Assembly (NCBI RefSeq): GCF_900107995.1
Contig: NZ_FNUM01000008.1
Coordinates: 124,001 to 188,000, forward strand
Source: Alcanivorax sp. DSM 26293
GTDB lineage: Bacteria > Pseudomonadota > Gammaproteobacteria > Pseudomonadales > Alcanivoracaceae
Direction of reading: 5' to 3'
Length of the DNA stretch: 64,000 bases
The notes under the pieces were generated by a model that saw only the letters and a program-made list of their open reading frames with translations, made no database searches and had not been told where the DNA came from. Shown piece by piece: positions 45,134 through 57,171 of the stretch. Each line of letters begins with the position of its first letter. Within the stretch, counting starts at the first letter, position 1. A program made the position numbers and the translations under genes.

Positions 45134-45586
45134 TCAACCCTTGCGGCGAGCCGCGAAAAACGCCTTCAGCATGGCCGCACTCTCCGCCGCCAGCAGCCCG
45201 CCTTCCACCAGCAGCTTGTGGTTATAGAAGTCCACCTGCGGCAACTGCAATTGACTCTCACAGACCCCGGCTCGGGGCTCTTTGGCTGCATAGACCAGAC
45301 GAGCTACACGGGCATGAACCATGGCACCAAAACACATGGTGCAGGGCTCAAGGGTCACGTACAGCGTGCTTCCCGGTAAGCGGTAATTCTGCTCGGCACG
45401 TGCAGCAGCACGTAGCGCCACCACTTCCGCATGGGCGGAGGGATCATGGGCGATGATGGGTTGATTGTAGCCCTCGCCCAGCACCTGCTGATCACGGACC
45501 AGCACGGCCCCCACCGGCACTTCGCCTGCCTCGGCAGCCTGCCGGGCCAGTTCCAGCGCCCGCTGCATCCAGATTTCGTCGTTCAT
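45134..45586 (-). CDS. tadA: tRNA adenosine(34) deaminase TadA
   Basis: A 150-residue zinc deaminase: HAEVVALR with zinc His and catalytic Glu, and PCTMCFGAMVHARV with zinc Cys residues. It turns A34 of tRNA-Arg(ACG) into inosine; the substrate tRNA is encoded at 22662-22738. Start 45586 (MNDEIWMQRALELA) fits the family. Divergent from purT. Confidence 0.96.
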   Translation of the reverse strand: MNDEIWMQRALELARQAAEAGEVPVGAVLVRDQQVLGEGYNQPIIAHDPSAHAEVVALRAAARAEQNYRLPGSTLYVTLEPCTMCFGAMVHARVARLVYAAKEPRAGVCESQLQLPQVDFYNHKLLVEGGLLAAESAAMLKAFFAARRKG

Positions 45587-45689
45587 GGTTCTATCCTGAT
45601 CAATGCGGGGCCATGGTATGTCGCAGCCGGCCCTAGCACCAGCACCCCATTTCGTTACAATCATGCCATCAATCGCATTGAGAGCTGTT

Positions 45690-46871
45690 ATGACATCCAT
45701 CGGAACGCCTTTTACCGACACCGCCACCCGCGTCATGCTGCTGGGCAGCGGCGAACTGGGCCGGGAAGTGGCCATCGAACTGATTCGTTATGGCTGCGAA
45801 GTGATCGCCGTGGACCGCTACGATCATGCCCCGGCCATGCAGGTGGCCCAGCGTCGTCATGTCATCAACATGCTCGATGGTGCCGCCCTGCGCCAGTTGG
45901 TCGAACAGGAAAAGCCGGCACTGATCGTGCCGGAAATCGAAGCCATCGCCACCGACGAACTGGTTCAACTGGAAAGCGAAGGCTTTACCGTGGTGCCCAC
46001 TGCCCGGGCTGCAAGACTGACCATGAACCGCGAAGGCATTCGCCGCCTGGCAGCAGAAGAATTGTCACTGCCCACCTCCCCTTACCGCTTTGCGGAAAGC
46101 CTGGAGGAATACCAGCAGGCTGTTGCCGAGATAGGTCTGCCCTGCGTGGTCAAACCGGTGATGAGTTCCTCCGGCAAGGGCCAGAGCACCGTGAAAACCG
46201 AAACTGACATCCAGTCCGCCTGGGACTATGCCCAGTCCGGAGGACGCGCCGGTCAGGGGCGGGTGATCGTTGAGGGCTTTGTGGACTTCGATTACGAAAT
46301 CACCCTGCTTACCGTGCGCCACCGGGATGGCACCACCTACTGCTCCCCCATCGGTCACCGTCAGGAAAATGGCGATTATCAGGAATCCTGGCAACCCCAG
46401 CCCATGAGCGACAAGGCGCTGCAAGCCTCCCAGGAAGTGGCGGGTGCCATCACCGAGGCACTGGGCGGCCTGGGCATTTTCGGCGTGGAGCTGTTTATCA
46501 AGGGCGACCAGGTGTATTTCAGCGAAGTGTCACCGCGCCCCCATGACACCGGCCTGGTAACCCTGCTTTCACAGAACCTGTCCGAGTTCGCCCTGCATGC
46601 CCGCGCCATTCTCGGACTGCCAGTCCCTGACATCGAACAACGGGGGCCCAGCGCCTCTTCGGTACTGCTGGTGCAAGGCGACTCCAACCAGATGCGTTAC
46701 CGTGGGCTGGACCAGGCCCTGGCCCAACCGGAAACCGAAGTGCGCCTGTTCGGCAAACCGGAGGTGAAGGGCAGCCGCCGCCTGGGTGTTGCCCTGGCCC
46801 GTGGTGAATCCATCCAGGAAGCGCGTGACAAGGCGAATGCCGCCAGTGCCGCACTGAAAGTCGATCTATAA
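45690..46871 (+). CDS. purT: Formate-dependent GAR transformylase PurT
   Basis: A 393-residue ATP-grasp enzyme that uses formate and ATP to formylate GAR in purine synthesis. N-terminal nucleotide-site [39 protein letters not shown]-grasp [18 protein letters not shown] and substrate-site [13 protein letters not shown]. Start 45690 ([15 protein letters not shown]) aligns with the family. Followed at 16 bases by the TM2 gene. Confidence 0.97.
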   Translation: MTSIGTPFTDTATRVMLLGSGELGREVAIELIRYGCEVIAVDRYDHAPAMQVAQRRHVINMLDGAALRQLVEQEKPALIVPEIEAIATDELVQLESEGFTVVPTARAARLTMNREGIRRLAAEELSLPTSPYRFAESLEEYQQAVAEIGLPCVVKPVMSSSGKGQSTVKTETDIQSAWDYAQSGGRAGQGRVIVEGFVDFDYEITLLTVRHRDGTTYCSPIGHRQENGDYQESWQPQPMSDKALQASQEVAGAITEALGGLGIFGVELFIKGDQVYFSEVSPRPHDTGLVTLLSQNLSEFALHARAILGLPVPDIEQRGPSASSVLLVQGDSNQMRYRGLDQALAQPETEVRLFGKPEVKGSRRLGVALARGESIQEARDKANAASAALKVDL

Positions 46872-46887
46872 AACGAGGTTAATCGCC

Positions 46888-47283
46888 ATGCAGAATCAGG
46901 ATACGCACAGCAAGGTCATCGGCTATCTGCTGTGGATTTTCGGCTTTATGGGCGCCCACCGGTTTTACTACGGTCGCCAGATCACCGGCACCATCTGGTT
47001 TTTTACGCTGGGGCTGTTTTTCATCGGCTGGATTATCGATCTGTTCCTGATCCCGGGAATGGATGATGCCGCCGACGAACGCTACGAACCCGGTAGTATC
47101 GACTACAACATCGGCTGGGTTCTGCTTACCTTCCTGGGCATCTTCGGCATTCACCGCTTCTACATGGGCAAGGTAATCACCGGCATCATTTACCTGCTCA
47201 CCGCCGGCCTGTTCGGGCTGGGCATTCTCTACGATTTCTGGACCCTGAACGGCCAGATCACCGAGAAAAACCGCCTGGCCTGA
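46888..47283 (+). CDS. Tandem TM2-domain membrane protein
   Basis: A 131-residue protein with two TM2 units: YLLWIFGFMGAHRFYYGRQITGTIWFFTLGLFFIGWIIDLF and VLLTFLGIFGIHRFYMGKVITGIIYLLTAGLFGLGILYDFW. Each is a pair of helices joined by the conserved G(A/I)HRFY(M/Y)G turn. Function unknown. Sits 16 bases after purT and may be co-transcribed. Confidence 0.88.
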   Translation: MQNQDTHSKVIGYLLWIFGFMGAHRFYYGRQITGTIWFFTLGLFFIGWIIDLFLIPGMDDAADERYEPGSIDYNIGWVLLTFLGIFGIHRFYMGKVITGIIYLLTAGLFGLGILYDFWTLNGQITEKNRLA

Positions 47284-47318
47284 ACCCGGCATACGCCACG
47301 CCCATCGCGGGCGTGGCC

Positions 47319-47753
47319 TCAACGCATCACAAACCCGGCAAACAACACCGCGAAACCACCCACCTCGGCCACGATCAACGACACCATGAATGTGGACATG
47401 GCCAACTCCGGCACACTGCCGCCGCCCAGCCGGTGGGGCCGTTGCAACTGGTTACGGGTGTCCTGCAGAAAACCGTGGAGAATATAACTGCCAATGGCCA
47501 GGCCGAAGAACAGCAGGCTCGCCAGGACGGCCAACGTATTGATCCAGTCGTCCCAGACGCTAAGCAACGCAAACCGCTCCAGCACCAGACAGGCAAAGGC
47601 GTACATCAGGCTGGCCCGGTGCGCCACATCCACGTAGTAATGGGCACGCCCCTTTTCACTGGTAGCCACCTGCCAGTACTTCCACACCCCGGTCAGCAGG
47701 CCGGTCAGAAAGTAAATGCCGCAGCCCCACAAGGCCCACTGGTCTGCTGTCAT
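47319..47753 (-). CDS. Hypothetical membrane protein in the ArsR operon
   Basis: A 144-residue protein with about four helices (ALWGCGIYFLTGLLTGVWKYW, LMYAFACLVLERFALL, TLAVLASLLFFGLAIGSYILHGFL, LAMSTFMVSLIVAEVGGFAVLFAGFV) and several His. I do not recognise the family. It follows the ArsR-type regulator by 12 bases in the same direction, so it is probably controlled by it. Confidence 0.65.
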   Translation of the reverse strand: MTADQWALWGCGIYFLTGLLTGVWKYWQVATSEKGRAHYYVDVAHRASLMYAFACLVLERFALLSVWDDWINTLAVLASLLFFGLAIGSYILHGFLQDTRNQLQRPHRLGGGSVPELAMSTFMVSLIVAEVGGFAVLFAGFVMR

Positions 47754-47765
47754 TGCGCTCTCTCC

Positions 47766-48092
47766 TTATAATTCAAAAAAACGGGCCAGGGTCGCCTGCA
47801 TGTGCGGCCGGGTATGGCAATAGCGCCGCCGCCCTTCCCTTTCCACCCGGATAAGCCCGGCTTCCGCCAGTTCACGCACATGGTGGGATACCGTAGGGGC
47901 ACCGATATTGAGACGCTGCATGAAGTCCCCGAAGGCACAACCCGCCGGCACTTTCGCCAGATCCGCATGACCATGGGCGCGGCAATGCTCCAGAATCACC
48001 TGGTAGATTCGCAAGCGGTTAGGATTGGACAGGGCCCGAAAGGCCGCTGCCAACTGCTCCGCCGAGCTCTCCGATATGTCTTTCCGTGCCAA
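47766..48092 (-). CDS. ArsR-family transcriptional regulator
   Basis: A winged-helix regulator of about 108 residues: AAAFRALSNPNRLRIYQVILEHC and APTVSHHVRELAEAGLIRVEREGRRRYCHT. Three Cys (in EHCRAH, AGCAFGD, RYCHT) could sense metal or thiol stress, but no classic CxC metal motif is present. A GTG at 48101 overlaps the Shine-Dalgarno GGAGG; TTG at 48092 has eight-base spacing and is preferred. Divergent from the Old Yellow Enzyme gene with a clear dyad between. Confidence 0.86.
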   Translation of the reverse strand: MARKDISESSAEQLAAAFRALSNPNRLRIYQVILEHCRAHGHADLAKVPAGCAFGDFMQRLNIGAPTVSHHVRELAEAGLIRVEREGRRRYCHTRPHMQATLARFFEL

Positions 48093-48139
48093 AACCGGCA
48101 CCTCCCCACAAAACAGTTTGACGGGTATAAAACTAACTT

Positions 48140-48163
48140 ATAGTTTGACCATCATCAAACTAT
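48140..48163. promoter_or_regulatory. Operator-like dyad between arsR-type gene and Old Yellow Enzyme gene
   Basis: ATAGTTTGA - 6 bases - TCAAACTAT, a perfect 9+9 dyad. A partial second copy (AGTTTGAC...AAAACTA) lies just upstream near 48114-48135. Size and place suit an ArsR dimer site controlling both divergent genes. Confidence 0.75.
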
Positions 48164-48200
48164 ACAGCTGCTGACCGTAACAGGTCGTTGGAGGACAATC

Positions 48201-49454
48201 GTGAGCCACGCGGACACTCTCGGGCAATCACTGGCCCTGCCCTGCGGAATAACGCTGAAGAATCGCTTCGCCAAATCCGCCATGAGCGAAGCGCTGGGAA
48301 CCATCGATAATCATGTGACCCCGGCGCTGGAGCGACTCTACGGTCGCTGGGCCCAGGGCGGCACCGGGTTGCTGATTACCGGCAATATCATGGTCGACCG
48401 CAACCACACCGGTGAGCCCCGAAACGTGGTGCTGGAAGACAAGCGCGACATGACCCTGCTGAAACGCTGGGCGGATGCGGGCCAGAGCCAGGGCAATGAT
48501 ATCTGGGTGCAACTGAACCACCCGGGCAAACAGATCCCGCGCATGCTCGCCAGCGGCGATACCCTGGCGCCTTCCGCGGTGCCCTTCGGCAAGGAACTCA
48601 AGAGCGCTTTCAAAACGCCACGGGCGCTCAACGAAGACGAGATTTTCGATATCATCCGGCGCTTTGCCACCAGCGCGGCACTGGCAAAAGAGGCCGGCTT
48701 TACCGGTGTCCAAATCCATGGCGCCCACGGATATCTGGTCAGCCAGTTCCTGTCCGGCCACCATAACCGTCGTAACGACAAATGGGGCGGCTCCCTGGAA
48801 AACCGTATGCGTTTCCCGCTGGAAATCTATCGCGCTATCCGCGACGCCGTTGGCCCGGATTACCCGGTGAGCATCAAACTCAACTCTGCAGATTTTCAGC
48901 GTGGTGGTTTCACCGAAGAAGAATCCATGACCGTGGCCGAAACCCTGGCCGCCGAAGGGCTGGATCTGCTGGAAATCTCCGGGGGTAACTATGAAAACCC
49001 GGCCATGGCCGGCGCCAGAGGTGTGCGCGAAAGCACGGTGAAGCGGGAAGCCTACTTCCTTGACTACGCCCAGGCCATTCGCCAGCGGGTTTCCATACCG
49101 CTGATGGTCACCGGCGGCTTCCGCTCAGCCCAGGCCATGGCGCAAGCGGTGGAAAGCGGCGCCACCGACCTGGTCGGTATTGCCCGCCCCTTGGCCGTGG
49201 AACCGGATCTGGCCAACCGCATTCTCGCCGGCCAGGAAGGAGTCATCAGCCGCGTCACGCCGCGCAAGACCGGTATCAAGATGATCGACGAAATGGCCAT
49301 GATGGAAGTGTCCTGGTTCTCCCGTCAGCTGCATCGCATGGGCAAGGGAAAGGACCCGAAACCGGATGAGAGCGTCCTGCTGTCGCTGTTCAAGGTAGTC
49401 ACCGAGATGGGGATTGGCAGCTTCAAGACCCGTCGGTTGCGGGCAAATAATTAG
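48201..49454 (+). CDS. NADH:flavin oxidoreductase, Old Yellow Enzyme family
   Basis: A 417-residue FMN enzyme: LPCGITLKNRFAKSAMSEALG (N-terminal FMN region), VQLNHPGKQIPRML, GFTGVQIHGAHGYLVSQFLSGHHNRRNDKWGGSLENRMRF (catalytic His/Asn and the strongly conserved GGS.ENR), and VGIARPLAVEPDL. It reduces activated double bonds such as enones; the substrate is unknown. No iron-sulfur or second flavin domain, unlike FadH. Controlled probably by the divergent ArsR protein. Confidence 0.92.
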   Translation: MSHADTLGQSLALPCGITLKNRFAKSAMSEALGTIDNHVTPALERLYGRWAQGGTGLLITGNIMVDRNHTGEPRNVVLEDKRDMTLLKRWADAGQSQGNDIWVQLNHPGKQIPRMLASGDTLAPSAVPFGKELKSAFKTPRALNEDEIFDIIRRFATSAALAKEAGFTGVQIHGAHGYLVSQFLSGHHNRRNDKWGGSLENRMRFPLEIYRAIRDAVGPDYPVSIKLNSADFQRGGFTEEESMTVAETLAAEGLDLLEISGGNYENPAMAGARGVRESTVKREAYFLDYAQAIRQRVSIPLMVTGGFRSAQAMAQAVESGATDLVGIARPLAVEPDLANRILAGQEGVISRVTPRKTGIKMIDEMAMMEVSWFSRQLHRMGKGKDPKPDESVLLSLFKVVTEMGIGSFKTRRLRANN

Positions 49455-49604
49455 TTGAAAGTTCAAAGTTGAAAGTTACAACGCGCGATAGGTGTGTTGT
49501 AACTTAAACGCAAGAGGCCGCGCTTAACGATAAGCGCGGCCTCTTGCTTTTCAGGGACAGGCGGAACCTTCCCGCGTTTCAACTTTGAACTTTACACTTT
49601 CAAC
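49453..49604. repeat. Large inverted-repeat terminator block between convergent genes
   Basis: The centre CAAGAGGCCGCGCTT-AACGAT-AAGCGCGGCCTCTTG (49511-49546) is a perfect 15-bp stem, a two-way terminator. It is flanked by simple inverted repeats (GTTGAAAGTTCAAAGTTGAA at about 49455-49476 and its complement at about 49578-49604). Confidence 0.82.
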
Positions 49605-49609
49605 TGTCT

Positions 49610-51646
<2,037 letters not shown>

Positions 51647-51702
51647 TCACCAAGGATGGCTACGCGTTAATTATCTGGACGGCGTCAAGTTAATGGCTTA
51701 TT

Positions 51703-51715
51703 TTGACACTGTCAA
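51703..51715. promoter_or_regulatory. Dyad TTGACA-C-TGTCAA overlapping the fadH promoter
   Basis: On the minus strand TTGACA of the dyad is a perfect -35 box, with TAACTT 17 bases on as a weak -10. A further GTCAAG half-site lies at about 51684-51689. A TetR-type repressor binding here would block fadH; the divergent tetR at 51900 is the natural candidate. Confidence 0.6.
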
Positions 51716-51899
51716 GATTATTCCTGAAACTACCCTGGCAAGTGACACGTTGAACGTTTCAACGCGGCATCTGTGTGGCCATAATCTGCACCACCCTGGC
51801 CGCGCTGAAACCCGCTAGTTCGCGTAACCGGCGGATCGTCTGCCGCCTGCTTTACCGGGCGTGGTAACTTGCCACTTTCAACTTGCAACCGGATTACCC

Positions 51900-52508
51900 A
51901 TGTCACGACCCGCCCGCTACCACCACGGCGACCTGCATTCCACACTGCTCCGGGAAGCCAACCGCTTGCTGGACGAGGACGGCATTGATGGTCTCTCCCT
52001 GCGCAAACTGGCAGAACGGGCCGGCGTCTCCCGCACCGCACCCTACCATCACTTTCGTGACAAGAATGCCCTGCTCTGCGCCCTGGCCACCCAGGCCTTC
52101 AGCCAGCTGGATGAGATGATCGCCCGGCAATTGCAGGGTGACGGCTCCCGGGAACGGATTCAGCACTTTGTCAGCGAGTACCTGCGTTTTGCAACCGAAC
52201 ACCCGGAACAGTATGAACTGATGTTTGGTCGCACAATCTGGAAGAGCGGAGACCCCACCGACGAACTGAAAGCGGTGGCCTACCGCAGTTTCCGCCACTA
52301 TGCCGAGCGGCTGGGCAGCCAGCTTCAGGGCCGACTTCCCGCTGACACGGATCCGCTACGGGTTGCCCAGGCCAGCTGGGCCACCATTCACGGGCTCTGC
52401 CGCCTGGTCATCGATGGCATCTATGTGAACCGGGACGACATGGAAGCGGTGAGCCAACAGGCCGTGGCGTTGATCATGGCCGCCCTCAAACCGGTGAAAA
52501 ACGACTGA
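51900..52508 (+). CDS. TetR-family regulator
   Basis: A 202-residue regulator. N-terminal DNA-binding domain YHHGDLHSTLLREANRLLDEDGIDGLSLRKLAERAGVSRTAPYHHFRDKNALLCAL (typical TetR helix-turn-helix), C-terminal WHG-type ligand domain (LRVAQASWATIHGLCRLVIDGIY). It lies between the divergent fadH and the molybdopterin enzyme, and may control either. Start 51900 is set by MSRPARYHHGDL. Confidence 0.9.
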   Translation: MSRPARYHHGDLHSTLLREANRLLDEDGIDGLSLRKLAERAGVSRTAPYHHFRDKNALLCALATQAFSQLDEMIARQLQGDGSRERIQHFVSEYLRFATEHPEQYELMFGRTIWKSGDPTDELKAVAYRSFRHYAERLGSQLQGRLPADTDPLRVAQASWATIHGLCRLVIDGIYVNRDDMEAVSQQAVALIMAALKPVKND

Positions 52509-52606
52509 TACACCGCCAATAACGACTCACTGGGTATTCGGGTCATAGGACTGCTCCACCACTTCGGGCTAGCCTGAGAGAAAGGGAGAGACAAAAGACC
52601 CGAGCC

Positions 52607-54736
52607 ATGAAAACAATAGCCACGTTCTGTCGCGTCTGCGAACCCTCCTGTGGCCTGGTGGCCCAGGTGGAAGACAACATTGTCCAGCGCCTGCAACCCG
52701 ACAGGAACCATCCTGTCAGTCAGGGGTTCGCCTGTCACAAGGGCGTCAATTACCTGGCCATTCACCAGGATCCGGATCGCCTGGACTACCCCCTGCAACG
52801 TGAGGGCTCCCGGCAGCCCGGTGAAGGGCAATGGCATCAGCAAGACTGGGATAGCGCTATCGCCGCTGTCGGAGATCAGCTTGCACAGATCCGCGACCAG
52901 TATGGTGCGGATGCCATCGGCGGATATATCGGCAACCCCACCGCCTTCAATGCCCTTGGCAGCCAGGGTATCGGTGAGTTTTTCATGGGTATCGGCAGCC
53001 GCCGTATCTTCAACTCCGGCACCCAGGACTGCTCCAACAAGTTTGCTGCCGGCGAAGCCGTTTTCGGCACCAGCACCCTGCACCCGTTACCGGATATCGA
53101 CAATACGGACTGCCTGCTGATCTTCGGCGAAAACCCCAAAGTCTCACACATGAGCTTTATTTCCATTGCCGATCCCATGGCCAAAATTCGCGCGGCCTGC
53201 CAACGGGGCGCCCGTGTCTTTTACATCAACCCACGCAGGATCGAATCCGCCAGCCCGAAGACCGGCGAGGTGATACAGATTCTGCCGGACACCGACTTCT
53301 ATCTCATGGCCGCCCTGCTCCACGAGATTGATGCGCTGGGTCGTTTCAACCAAGCCGTGCTGCGCGACCATGGCAATCACGTGGATGAACTGCGTGAGGT
53401 GATCGCGCCCTATTCCGCCGACAGCGTGGCCGATGTGGTGGGGCTCAGCGCTGGAGATATCCGTGCCCTGGCGGATACCTTCAGCGCGGCCAAGCGTGCC
53501 TCGGTGCACATGTCCACCGGCGTCAACATGGGTCGACAGGGCACCCTCTGCTACTGGCTCCTGCAGATGCTGAGCTTCGTCACCGGCAACCTGGACAGGG
53601 AAGGGGGGAATTTCTACAGCGAGGGCTTCTACCCGGCCGCCAAAGCGGGCCGTGCCCGGCCTGACGACAGCCTGTTCTTCTCCACCCGATACGGCGAGCT
53701 ACGGCATATCCGGGGCGCCCTGCCCAGCAACCTGCTGCCGGACATGATCCTGGATGACGACAACCCTGTGCGGGCCCTGGTGGTGATTGCCGGCAACCCC
53801 CTGCTCAGCGTGGGCGGCGAGGATCGCTGGCGCCAGGCCCTGGAAAAACTGGACCTGCTTGTTGTCATCGACCTGTTTCGCAACGCCACCGGGGAGTACG
53901 CCCACTTTCTGCTACCCTCCGCAGATATGCTGGAGCGACCGGACATCAATATCTGCGGCTTGGGCATGCAGTACCGCCCCCATGTGCAATACACCGATGC
54001 CGTGGTGCCGCCAGCCCATCAACGCAAGGAAGAATGGTGGATCCTGTCCCGGCTACTGCAACGCATGGGCTTAAGCGCTCCTCTGCTGGAGCAGACCCCG
54101 GCCAACCCCTTCGGGCGACTGGAACATATGATGTCCCGACACCAGCTGGACGTGGCGACCCTGAAGCAGGCCCCCTCCGGTACCGTGGTTCTCGACACCC
54201 AGCCCATTGGCCGCCTCTACAGGGACTTCGTGCAGACCGACGACAAACGGGTGGACTGCTGTCCGCCCCTGTTTGCCGAAGCCATTACCCTGGCGCGGCA
54301 ACAGTTCGATGCCCTCAAACACACTGCCCCGCCATTCCGGTTGATCACTCTGCGGACCAACTACATGCACAACAGCTGGTACCAGAATGTGGCCAACCTG
54401 AAACGGGGTCAGCATGACCATAATCCCTTGCACATGAACCCCCAGGACATGGCCTCACTGGGACTGGCTGATGGCGACCATTTGATCCTCAAAAACGAGT
54501 ACGGGGAAGTGATGGCGCAGGCCCGCGGGGATGACTCCCTGCGGCCCGGCGTGGTAGCCATGACCCATGGCTGGGGGAATCAGAAAACCCCGGGGCTGAC
54601 CGTGGCCAATCGCTACCCGGGGGTGAATATCAATGCCCTGCTGCCCCACGGTCCGGGCAGCTTCGAAAAGCTGAGCAACCAGGCATTCATGAGTGGCATA
54701 CCGGTAACCATCAAAGCCGCAGGCAAGTTCGCCTGA
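52607..54736 (+). CDS. Single-subunit molybdopterin oxidoreductase with [4Fe-4S]
   Basis: A 709-residue enzyme of the DMSO-reductase superfamily. [4Fe-4S] ligands C8, C11, C15 and C43 (FCRVCEPSCG, FACHKG), with the following Lys usual for electron passage. C140 in GTQDCSNKFAAGEAVFG is a plausible molybdenum ligand. Bis-MGD regions include IFGENPKVSHMS, NPRRIESASPKTGE, STGVNMGRQGTLCYWLLQ, NPLLSVGGEDRW, and the C-terminal cap with LRTNYMHNSWYQN and HNPLHMNPQDMASLGL. No Tat signal, so it is cytosolic. Size suits a formate-dehydrogenase-H- or NasA-like protein, but substrate is not readable. No partner subunit or cofactor gene is adjacent. Confidence 0.88.
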   Translation: MKTIATFCRVCEPSCGLVAQVEDNIVQRLQPDRNHPVSQGFACHKGVNYLAIHQDPDRLDYPLQREGSRQPGEGQWHQQDWDSAIAAVGDQLAQIRDQYGADAIGGYIGNPTAFNALGSQGIGEFFMGIGSRRIFNSGTQDCSNKFAAGEAVFGTSTLHPLPDIDNTDCLLIFGENPKVSHMSFISIADPMAKIRAACQRGARVFYINPRRIESASPKTGEVIQILPDTDFYLMAALLHEIDALGRFNQAVLRDHGNHVDELREVIAPYSADSVADVVGLSAGDIRALADTFSAAKRASVHMSTGVNMGRQGTLCYWLLQMLSFVTGNLDREGGNFYSEGFYPAAKAGRARPDDSLFFSTRYGELRHIRGALPSNLLPDMILDDDNPVRALVVIAGNPLLSVGGEDRWRQALEKLDLLVVIDLFRNATGEYAHFLLPSADMLERPDINICGLGMQYRPHVQYTDAVVPPAHQRKEEWWILSRLLQRMGLSAPLLEQTPANPFGRLEHMMSRHQLDVATLKQAPSGTVVLDTQPIGRLYRDFVQTDDKRVDCCPPLFAEAITLARQQFDALKHTAPPFRLITLRTNYMHNSWYQNVANLKRGQHDHNPLHMNPQDMASLGLADGDHLILKNEYGEVMAQARGDDSLRPGVVAMTHGWGNQKTPGLTVANRYPGVNINALLPHGPGSFEKLSNQAFMSGIPVTIKAAGKFA

Positions 54737-54758
54737 AACCCGTGCAAGGCAACCGCTG

Positions 54759-55760
54759 TCAGTGCCTGTTCAGAAAGGCCTTGAGCGCGGCGATATAATC
54801 ATCAAACGCCTCGTACTGAGGCACATGGCCAATGCCGTCCATCTCCACCAGGGCCGCATGAGGAATGCGACTGGCTGCCTCCTTGCCCAGGCGATCATAA
54901 CGGCCCAGCTGATCCCTTTGCGCTTCCGGAGCCCGGTTACGTCCCAGTGCGGTTCGATCACGGGTACCGATAATCAGTAATGTGGGCAGGGTCAGCCGAT
55001 CGAAATCATGCACCACCGGCTGGCTGTAGATCATGTCGTAGTGCAATGCGGAATTCCATGCAATGCGCCGGTAATCCGGACCACGCATCCACCCCTGCTG
55101 CAGGGTGAGCAGGGGGTCATAGGTCTTTTTCCACTGACCATCAAAATAGCTGCGGGTCATGTAGGCTTTGACCTTCTCCGGGTTCTTGTTCATTTCTCCC
55201 TGATACCAGGCGTCCACGGACTGCCATGGCACCTGCTTGCGCTGCCAGTCTTCCAGGCCAATGGGATTAACCAGCACCAGTGCATCGCTGCGATCCGGAA
55301 ACATCAACGCAAAGCGGGTGGCCAGCATGCCCCCCATGGAGTGCCCCACCACTGTGACACGGTCCACCTTCAGGGTATCCAGCAGACGGCGGGTCTGGTC
55401 GGCGAGGGTCTGGAAGCTGTATTGAAAATGCGCCGGTTTCGATGACTTGCCAAACCCGATCTGGTCCGGCGCTACCACCCGATACCCTTCGGCCAACAAG
55501 GCCGTCATGGTGTCTTGCCAGTACGCACCGGAAAAATTCTTGCCGTGCAAAAGCAGGACTGTTTTTCCATTGCCCTGTTTCGGCGCCACATCCATGTAGG
55601 CCATCTCCAGATCCTGTTGCTGATCCTCCAGACTCAACATCTGCACCGGGAAGGGATAGGCGAAATCCGTCAGACGGGCATCAAGAGAAACCGGTGCCGC
55701 GACCAGTCGTCCGGCCAGTAACAGTCCCAGCAGCACCAGCCACAACCGCTGTTCTTTCAT
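54759..55760 (-). CDS. Exported alpha/beta hydrolase
   Basis: A 333-residue hydrolase with a signal peptide ([20 protein letters not shown]). Oxyanion region [16 protein letters not shown], nucleophile [18 protein letters not shown], acid in [13 protein letters not shown], and catalytic His in [10 protein letters not shown]. Substrate unknown; esterase or lipase-like activity is likely in the periplasm or outside. Convergent with the molybdopterin enzyme. Confidence 0.88.
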   Translation of the reverse strand: MKEQRLWLVLLGLLLAGRLVAAPVSLDARLTDFAYPFPVQMLSLEDQQQDLEMAYMDVAPKQGNGKTVLLLHGKNFSGAYWQDTMTALLAEGYRVVAPDQIGFGKSSKPAHFQYSFQTLADQTRRLLDTLKVDRVTVVGHSMGGMLATRFALMFPDRSDALVLVNPIGLEDWQRKQVPWQSVDAWYQGEMNKNPEKVKAYMTRSYFDGQWKKTYDPLLTLQQGWMRGPDYRRIAWNSALHYDMIYSQPVVHDFDRLTLPTLLIIGTRDRTALGRNRAPEAQRDQLGRYDRLGKEAASRIPHAALVEMDGIGHVPQYEAFDDYIAALKAFLNRH

Positions 55761-55837
55761 GGGGCTCTCCTTACTCAGGCGTTGTCAGGGGTTTATGGTC
55801 CGAGTGCGCTCACCCTGGCCAGGTTCCCTGCCGGTGA

Positions 55838-57171
55838 TCACGATGGCTGGCGTCCACCAAGCAGAAGCGGTAGCCGCACCACCACCTGCAAGCCCCCCAG
55901 CGGGCTTTCCCCCAGGGACAGATCGCCGCCATAAGCCGCCACGGTATCGCTGACAATGGCCAGCCCAAGGCCATCCCCCGGTGTGCGTTCGTCCAGCCTC
56001 TGACCCCGCTGCAGGACCTGCTGGCGACGCTCAGAGGCAATCCCCGGACCATCATCCTCCACACACAGGCACAGCTGTCCGTCACCTTGATCCAGTGTCA
56101 GGCGAATGTGGCTTTTTGCCCATTTGAACGCGTTATCCAGCAGATTGCCCAGCACTTCCAGCATATCGTCCCGCTCCAGTGGCAGAGCGGTCAGCTGGTC
56201 CCCTTCTACCGTCACTTGCAGGGAACGGTGATGAGCCCGCTCCAGCGTCGTGACGAGCAGGGGCACATGATCAGCCGGACAAAACCGGTTGCCGGCCGTT
56301 ACCCCCGCCGCCACGCGGGCCCGTCCCAGCGCCCGGCGGATCGTCGCTTCCATCTGATCCAGCTGCTCTTGCAGCAATGCATGGAGGGCAGGATCCGCGG
56401 TTTTCAGTTGTTCATTGCAGCGATTTTTCAACACCGCCAGCGGGGTTTTCAGCGCATGCCCCAGATCCCCCAGCCCATGGCGGGAGCGCTGCAGCTGTTG
56501 TTCGGTATGCCGTTGCAGACGGTTGATTTCCACCACCAGCGGGTGCAACTCCAGCGCCACGTTTTCATTGAGCGTATTGCGCTGGCCACCGCGAAGCTGT
56601 TCGATCTCCTTGCGGGCTTGCCGCAACGGTGACAGCCCCCGGCGCAACAACCACTGTTGCACCCCTGCCAACACCAGCAGCACCACCAGCCAGGCAATCA
56701 GCACAGCGGTGCGGGTGCGGGCGTACGCGGTCATCACCGGGGTGTAATCCTGGGCCACAACGATGGTCACCGGCTGATCGTTCATCCGGTATTCACCGCG
56801 GTAACGCAGTAACTGCTGACCGCCCGGCCCGGGCTGCAGCATCGGGTCCATGCCGGGGGACTCCGGCATGGACAGCGTGGCATCCCACAGTGACCGGGAG
56901 CGCCAGCGGCTGTCATCCACCAGCACCACGAAATAACGTCCGGAGAGAGGCCGCCGGTAAGCCGGATGCAGTCGCGTCGGGTCCAGCGTCAGCACATCAT
57001 TCCGGTCCCGGCCAATGGCGGTGAGCACCCCGGCCGCATCGTCACGCAGCGAGGCGCTGAGCGAGTCACGTTGTTCTCGCTCCAGCCACCACAGCGCCCC
57101 CTGGCTAATCAACAGCCCCGCCAGCAGCAAGCTGACGAACAGGCTGATACCCAGGCGACGGCCGATGGAGG

